DNA of 64,000 bases, taken from assembly GCA_009617715.1 (NCBI GenBank), contig VTFK01000141.1, positions 310,001 through 374,000 of the forward strand, read 5' to 3'. This DNA comes from Plectrocnemia conspersa. Lineage: Eukaryota > Arthropoda > Insecta > Trichoptera > Polycentropodidae. The notes under the pieces are model-generated. The model was not told the DNA's origin, did not search any database, and saw nothing but the letters and a program-made list of their open reading frames with translations. A program made the position numbers and the translations under genes. This document shows positions 57,426 through 64,000 of the stretch, in pieces. The stretch's first letter is position 1. The number at the start of each line of letters is the position of its first letter.

Positions 57426-60400
57426 TTATACTTGATGAATTAATAATAATATTAATAAGTGTAAGTCGATGAATAACACTTAAATAATCGTATCAGGGAG
57501 ATTGAAATTATTAATTATTATAATTATAATTCTGATCTAACATCACACGTTTTAGTTTTTCTAGGTTTTCCTAATCTCACGGATGGTTATCGTAATGATG
57601 AATTATAATAAAAATTGGTATGATTCATATGAAACAATCTCAATTAAGTTATATTATGCTTTATGAGCTTAAGCTTGATCATAATGTGACAATAGCAGTT
57701 GACACTTTTTCAATTCAATGGGCAGGTATGTCATAAATTCTGATAATTATTCCAGAAAATATAAAAGTTCAATAAAATCACGATGCACAGTATCAAACAT
57801 ATGATTGAAATATTTATATGATATTATTGGTATTTTTACTTTCATATATATTTTTTGGGGTTTTGATAATAAAAATTACCTTCATAAACATACATACCAA
57901 TTTTTTGAGAACCAAAGAATTTGAAGAATGGCTTATATCATATATTACAGCGGTTCTTAAACTGGGAACAATTTAAACATTATTAAAAATAAAAAAAAAC
58001 AATGGAGTGAAATATGGATGAAAGCTACTCAGACGATGGAGCCTCGACCTTGAAATACATGAAGATACATAAAATTGGAAAATATTGTGATGAGTATTTA
58101 TCATTTTGATTTACTTATATCTGCAATAAAGATGTGGAAAGAAGTGTCTTCTATGTCGCGAATGTTTATCAATCGAAAGTATATATAATCCGCCAACCTC
58201 CGACATTATTTGGAAACAAAACAAAGTGAACACATTAATAAGTCTGTCGAGTTTTTTAAATAAATAAACGAGAATTTACTTCACGACAAAATTTTATGCA
58301 AAACATTGCATCTGCAATGAAGATTTTCAAGGAATTGCATTTTATGAGCTGCTTTTGAGGAACCAAGCGATTGATTCGAATGTGTACTTAAGAAGTTAAT
58401 AAAACAAGTTAGTTAAGCCGCCATAAAACAATACATGTACCGCACATATCCTTGATTATTCGTAAAAAAATGTTACAGCTTGGAAGTACTGCCACATCCA
58501 TCATTTTCACCAGACCTTGCCCCATCTGATTACCGTTTGTTTCGTGCAATACAAAGCTTAATAAATATAAAAACATTTGATTCTGATAAATCCGAAAAAT
58601 GCTACTTTGATCACTATTTTACCGGAAAAAAATTACATTTTTGAGCGCAAAATCATGCAGTTGTCTCAGCAATTTCGATGATTCGGGGAAGAATCAGACT
58701 CTATGTTATTGTATAATACAGTTCTTATCAGACTATTTGGCGTAGATTCAGTACAATCGGTACAATTGTCAACGTCGTTATTTTATGAAATGCATGATCC
58801 GGGAATGCTGTTCGGCGAAGATATTTGACACTAACTGGTTTAAAAATATTGATTGCCGAAAAACCTTCGTTTAATAGAACATTCAAGCGATACAAGTCAA
58901 TTAATTTTATGGCCTATTGATTATGTTGTATATATGTATTTTTTACTACTTATATACTGGAATTATATAATTATTGTTATTTTTAAATAGTAACAAAATA
59001 TGATATTTCTGTTTAATTAACACAATAAACACACGCATGAAGTTAGTTGCAAAAAAGCAATATATAATAATATGCAATGGTTTTACACTTGACTAAAAAT
59101 ATTAACCGATTATTTTAGTATTGACAGATTTTATAAAATACAACAATATGATTATCACTCACAGTCCAATAACTGTATTTAAACTAAGAGTAAGATTATT
59201 ATATTTTTAAATGTATTTTAAATAAATGATATATTCCACGGCTATGGATAATACTATGTTATTCGTTGAGTTTTCAATGAGTACGTTACTAGTAAATTTA
59301 AAAATCAAGTTTAACCTTTTACAGTAATAAACGTAATGTTGCACAATGTATTCTCATCCAGAAATGAAAAATTGCTTATAAAATAGTCGTTTTTTACGCA
59401 CAATTTCGATACTGCGTATATATTGTAATAGGTTCCATAATGTGCTAATCTTTTGCGAAAAGGCTTTAAAATAACATACGAGTTTCGAAATTTGCTAATA
59501 AAATCTAGGAGAAAATTTGCATTAGCAATTCAATGTCGGACGAATTTGTAATCTTTATATAATAATAATTACATAATTCGACATTAATCATGGAGATAAT
59601 ATGTATGAATAAAATAGAATTTAATTGGAAATTTCCTTCTAGTAGAATTTGCAGAAAACATTATGTTTTTTATATAACCAGTTTTACCATTGATTTTTAA
59701 TGAACTGTACAACTAATTTAGCGGACTGATGCGAACGAATAACGAAAAATTACTATTAACAATAAGAGCAAGAGAAACAATATGAACAACTACAATTACG
59801 TATCTATTGTAATATATTGTTAAAATATAATAATAGACGACATTCACAACAAAAGCAGTTATAACATATAATTATTGTTTAATATCAATATAATCTTTTC
59901 ATCGAACATAATGAAAATTATATATTTAATATTCAAGTTTATAAAACATTATTGTGTATTATATATAATACGTAGAATATATAACACGGTTTACATTTAC
60001 ATTTATAAAATAAGTATTTTAAAGTGATAACGTGACTTTAGTCACGATTTTCGAATAGAAACGTGCTTTCTTATAAAAGTATAAATTTGGGTACAATACA
60101 TTATTTTACTAAAAAATTCATCAGACATTTATTATCAAATTTGTTAGAAAAAAATATGTGTATATGTTGATAGTGTGACCTGCATAGTCGCTTAAGAAAT
60201 ATAAATATTTTACATTTTGAAATAAAATTTTACTTAAACAATTATAGTGGTGCATATAAACAATGTCAGAATTAAAAAAGATAAGTCGTAACATAACAGC
60301 AATGAAATATTTTTAGAGTATTAGGATTGTTTTCTAATTGTGTTCAAAGTTCGAGTTCTTGCGAACTCTTTTATATGTTTTCTGCGAACAGTTTTGATGA

Positions 60401-62205
60401 GTCGCTGAAAGGTTTACTTTGACCAATTAGGTCGTATGGTGTACACATTATTTGTCCACAAATTAATGATAATAAAGTCTTTGTCTTGAGGATTACAATA
60501 CTATATTATCTTTTAGCTACATTTTTCAATGAGCATCCATTATATTATTCAGTGTTTATAAATTTTTTAACTACATTGAATTATATTTTTGGTCACGTCC
60601 TTGAAAATGGTCTTTGAAACGTTCTATGTTCACGTTTTCAAAAGTCTGATAGTGATTTTGAATTCTGGGTTTTCTGAAAATATCGCGTTTTGCTTATATT
60701 GCGATTTATGTATTGTTAAATTAAATTTATTTACACAGTAGCATTTTCATATTGTTTGTTATGAAAATCAAATGGTTCTTGAAAAATAATATTAAACATT
60801 AACCCATATATTGTAAATTTTCCATCCAATGAATGCAAGTAAAAAATTTCGTCTTGCCAATGTCAATATTAAATATATTTAGTGATTAATTTATATAAAA
60901 AATATAAATTTATATGGTCAAAGTCACACATTTTGATTTATAGTTACACTATCATTATGCAATATGTCCGTCTGGGTCACTAGTTAAAAAAACAAAAAGT
61001 CAAAGCGCAAAGTTCATTGTCGACGTTTTTGAAATTTCGACTTATTATATATTATTGTAATATATTTGGCAGAACTATGTATGCACTTTGAAAGCACTGG
61101 ATCTATTCTAAATTGTTATGAAAGTTTGAAAAGCTTTAAAAACTATAGTGATTCATCAAAAGGTCTTGATTGACCAAGTTTAATTAAGCATCGTATATGA
61201 AAGTCTCATAGAAAACTAGTTTTGAGAATAGAGCAATGAAAGATTAATCAAGTGTTGCAAAAATACTTTTTTTTCTAATAAATAAATGAGGTATTATGAA
61301 AAATTTCACAACATTTATGGGTTGGTTAAATTATTTTGGTATTGAAACATATAATAAAAACCATATTTACATAAATGATTAAAATTATTTATATTTTTTT
61401 TATTAGAATAAACTGGAATTGCTACCAAAAGCTTTTAGGTCCAATCTATAATTATGGAATTCATTCAAACTCTTCTTATTTTGCCTTATAGGTTTATTGT
61501 TTTAAGATTGAAATAAGTCTAGAATTAATATGAGTTAAATCATATTTACTAATGTGCTAGCAGAATTATATATATAAAATTCTTAAATATATTTTTTTTA
61601 AATTTATTATTATATTATGTAATATGTAATGAATTAGCAAAAAAATCATGCAATAGTATTTTTTAAATATAAATTTTAGTTTCTGGACTTACATAATAAT
61701 ACTCAGTTTCTTTTTTTATTGATCTTAAATTATATACTATTTATTACTGTATATATTACATAGTATGTAGTTTCAATACTTGATAAATAAAACCGCAATT
61801 TCGTGATTTAAACTTAAGTTTATTATGAGGTACAAATCTATACAATCAAATTCACATTAACAAAAAAATAATAACAAAATAATACTTCAAGTGGTAACCA
61901 TAGAATACATTGGTAACTTTCCGTCGAAACGGTAAAATTATATGTTTTCGTGCAATAATCAAATTTGCTTACATATATAATTATAATAGTATTCGACCAT
62001 TTCCTAGTGAAAATTAAAATAATAATCTTACCTAACAGTAATAAGTTGATGTATTAAATTATATATTTACAACAATGGTAATGGAACGTAATGCGAAATG
62101 ACAGAAATAATTTAATGTTTTACTTCAACTATGCAGCAATGTTAAATAAATATCTATATGCTAAGATTAAACCTTTTGTGACTAAAAATTATGACACAAA
62201 TGTGA
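57426..62205. other. Long gene-free A/T-rich interval
   Basis: Apart from the mariner relic at 58330-58720 no coding signal is visible in 4.8 kb. Composition is strongly A/T with many short homopolymer runs. The far right end is the 3' flank of peroxidase 2. Confidence 0.5.
58330..58720 (+). pseudogene. Mariner transposase C-terminal relic
   Basis: In broken frames the sequence reads AFYELLLRNQAIDSNVYL, then, after a gap, LPHPSFSPDLAPSDYRLF and FERKIMQLSQQF. These match the order YELL-NQTINS, then PHPPYSPDLAPSDYHLF with the third catalytic Asp, then the helical tail, of mariner transposases. The segment with the second Asp is degraded, and stops and shifts are frequent. Terminal inverted repeats were not found. 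Confidence 0.75.
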
Positions 62206-64000
62206 TTATTTCTTAAAGAATCCATGTTGGAATCCTCCGTGGTGAGAGTGAGGATGCGGATGATGGTGCGGTGAAGATTCTTGCCATAACGATAAGTCCA
62301 CTTGTGGCAGATGAGTACAAGGAACTACTTGGTTTCTGAAAAATTAAGATTTATATTAGTATTCTATTTATGTAAGTACATATATATTAGTTCAGAAAAT
62401 ATTCATACGATTTAGATATCCTTTGGAAGCCTCTTGGTTGCATACTCGATATGTTGTCACCGTTATCGCAGAACAATCTTGATACACTAGCTTTGCGAAT
62501 TTCGTTCAATTGCTCTATTGTGAATCCCTTTTCTTTATTATCGTTCTCGTAGAAGAATCTGTCCCCTTTCCTTGTTCTGTAGAACTGCTCAGTCAAAATG
62601 CATAAGAAAGTCGGTCCAGCTAATGCTCCTTCAACTAAAGCTTCCAAAGACCCTCCGACGGTTAGATCAATATCATCAACAGTTTCATATAACGATGCAA
62701 GAAGATGGATGTTCTGAACATAATGAAAATGGACAATAGATTAATAACATATCACATTTAATATAAAATAGAACGAACGTAATCTTACAGAACGTGAGAT
62801 AACATCAGATAGATCATCAAAGGTATGAGCTCTCGGTAAACCACACGCGTGTCTGTGATCGTTGTACGATGCCAAACCGTGGTCTCTGTTTCTTTGAATG
62901 TCAATCGCACGTAAATCGCCACCGAATGTGTTATTCCTCTTGAATAAGAATTGCGTGATTTCACTGTCGAAGAATTGATCGCTAGCCTTCTCGGGTTGTG
63001 TGCCTAAACCTCTGGTCAAATCGTCGAAATTGTTATCCTGTTCAATGACGGACGGTCTGTTGAACCAGTCGCTCAGTCTCAGAGCTCCGTTTACGTTTCT
63101 ATGTTCACCGACCAATCTGTTATAAATAAAAATTATTAATTAATAAAGTAAATATACAATATAAAATATGTATATAAATATATATATAAGTTTTAATAAA
63201 ATATGGTTGCAATGATTAAATAATATAAGAATAAAAGGAAATATAATTACTGTAGTTGTCCTGCGATGAGTGAATGGAAGAATCTGAAAGCAGCCGTGGC
63301 ATGATCGTTGAGTATTGTCGGATCGACTGTTGGGTCGTAATCGTTAACGAATCCCTTGGCATTTGGATATATGATCCTATTTTTGGCAGAGTTTTCCATG
63401 CCCAAGAAAATGGGATTCCATTCATAATAATTAATGTGTTGGAACTCAGCAATGTTGATCTTTCTAGCTTCTTGGAAGATCGTCTCATCGTCCCAGTGAG
63501 AGTTGAGCGACGCTAAGACATCGGCGATTCTATTGTGTTCTCTCAGCAGCATGATTTGTAAGATGGTCAATTGTGGATTCTGGTTCACGCGTACGTCTCC
63601 TATTAATTTATAAACATAATATATTCATTGCTAATTGACGAAATAAATTATTTTATTCGGAAATATACCTGTCAAATAGCAAGGTTCATCTGGAGACTTG
63701 GAACTTTCACAGACTAGAGTCGAGTTGCTTTCAGTCGGAGGGAATTCTCTGCCGCGTCTCTCTTCTACTAAAAGTCTTCCACCATAATTAGCTCTCAATG
63801 GTCTATGTTGAGCTTCGTTGTTTCCGTAAACGAGAGACAAGTCCATATATGCAGTTACAACAGTCAACTAAAAATATGATTCATAAATAAATTTGCTATT
63901 AATTATTATAAAATTAAAATTTAATATACTTGTTCAGCAGGTTGATGTCCACCGACACATCCCCTGTCTCTATCAGTAATGGTTCTGACAAAGTTCATGC
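62206..64000 (-). CDS. Secreted animal haem peroxidase 2 (5' end outside window)
   Basis: Visible exons in transcript order: beyond 64000 to 63929, 63867-63669, 63599-63251, 63116-62789, 62713-62409, 62335-62206. The N-terminus and distal His exon lie off the right edge. Present are MNFVRTITD with the GCVGG turn, the TAYMDLSLVYGN segment, catalytic Arg in TGDVRVNQNP, MLLREHNRIADVLASL, FQEARKINIAEFQHINYYEW, proximal His in AFRFFHSLIAG, AIDIQRNRDHGLASYND, YETVDDIDLTVGG and the C-terminal RLFCDNGDN. It is the closest relative in the window of peroxidase 1, but exon structure differs: two pairs of its exons are fused where peroxidase 1 is split (for example 63251-63599 against 47553-47736 plus 47796-47993). 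It ends in a His-rich tail, SSPHHHPHPHSHHGG, absent from peroxidase 1. Confidence 0.92.

Noticed and set aside
1..64000. CRISPR array, bacterial operon, defence or phage cassette
   Set aside because: Genes are spliced, gene order and repeats are those of an insect chromosome, and no spaced direct repeats of CRISPR type exist; the regular 99-bp repeats at 30440-33640 are coding IQ motifs.

Overview
The window is AT-rich eukaryotic DNA from an insect nuclear genome; I cannot name the order. Evidence: GT-AG introns mostly of 60-80 bp mixed with kilobase introns full of repeats, an Mtl-type Rac GTPase, insect-type haem peroxidases, and Helitron, mariner, pogo-like, hAT, Harbinger-like, LINE and tRNA-SINE debris. 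There are no operons, CRISPR arrays or bacterial signals. Nine protein-coding genes can be assembled exon by exon, eight complete and one cut by the right edge. All splice models are read by eye from GT/AG sites, phase and conserved motifs.

Left part (1-16 kb): a secreted phospholipase A2 (+, 4923-5928) lies tail to tail with CDK5RAP3 (-, 6072-9474), their poly(A) signals about 30 bp apart. CREG (-, 11060-12059) follows, then about 3 kb of repeat-rich intergenic DNA and an internally deleted Helitron relic (15602-16320). CDK5RAP3 exon 7 carries two mutually compensating frame breaks.

Middle (17-38 kb): SHOC2 (-, 16980-18659) is one uninterrupted, very GC-rich exon, unlike anything around it. 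The Rac-family GTPase Mtl (+, 20862-23217) has five coding exons. The abnormal spindle/ASPM gene (-, 28995-37825) encodes an ASH domain, a CH domain and about 35 IQ motifs, most in an almost regular 33-residue repeat.

Right part (38-64 kb): a transposon-rich interval (38-43.7 kb) holds a Harbinger-like MITE, a hAT MITE with a perfect 8-bp target duplication inside an older LINE fragment, and a perfect 36-bp-arm hairpin. A small leucine-rich-repeat gene of the LRMDA type (+, 43706-45649) follows. Two paralogous secreted haem peroxidases (-, 45931-51467 and 62206 to beyond 64000) flank a fatty acid 2-hydroxylase (-, 52032-55704) and a 5'-truncated LINE (56310-57425).

The genes show no obvious shared pathway. 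SHOC2 (Ras/MAPK signalling), Mtl (actin), ASPM (spindle poles), CDK5RAP3 (UFMylation) and CREG (lysosomal/secreted glycoprotein) are ordinary neighbours; only the two peroxidases are related by duplication. I found no convincing undescribed system. The items most worth a second look are the ASPM IQ array, the intronless GC-rich SHOC2, the CDK5RAP3 exon 7 lesions, the perfect hairpin, and a recurrent non-coding repeat family present at seven sites.
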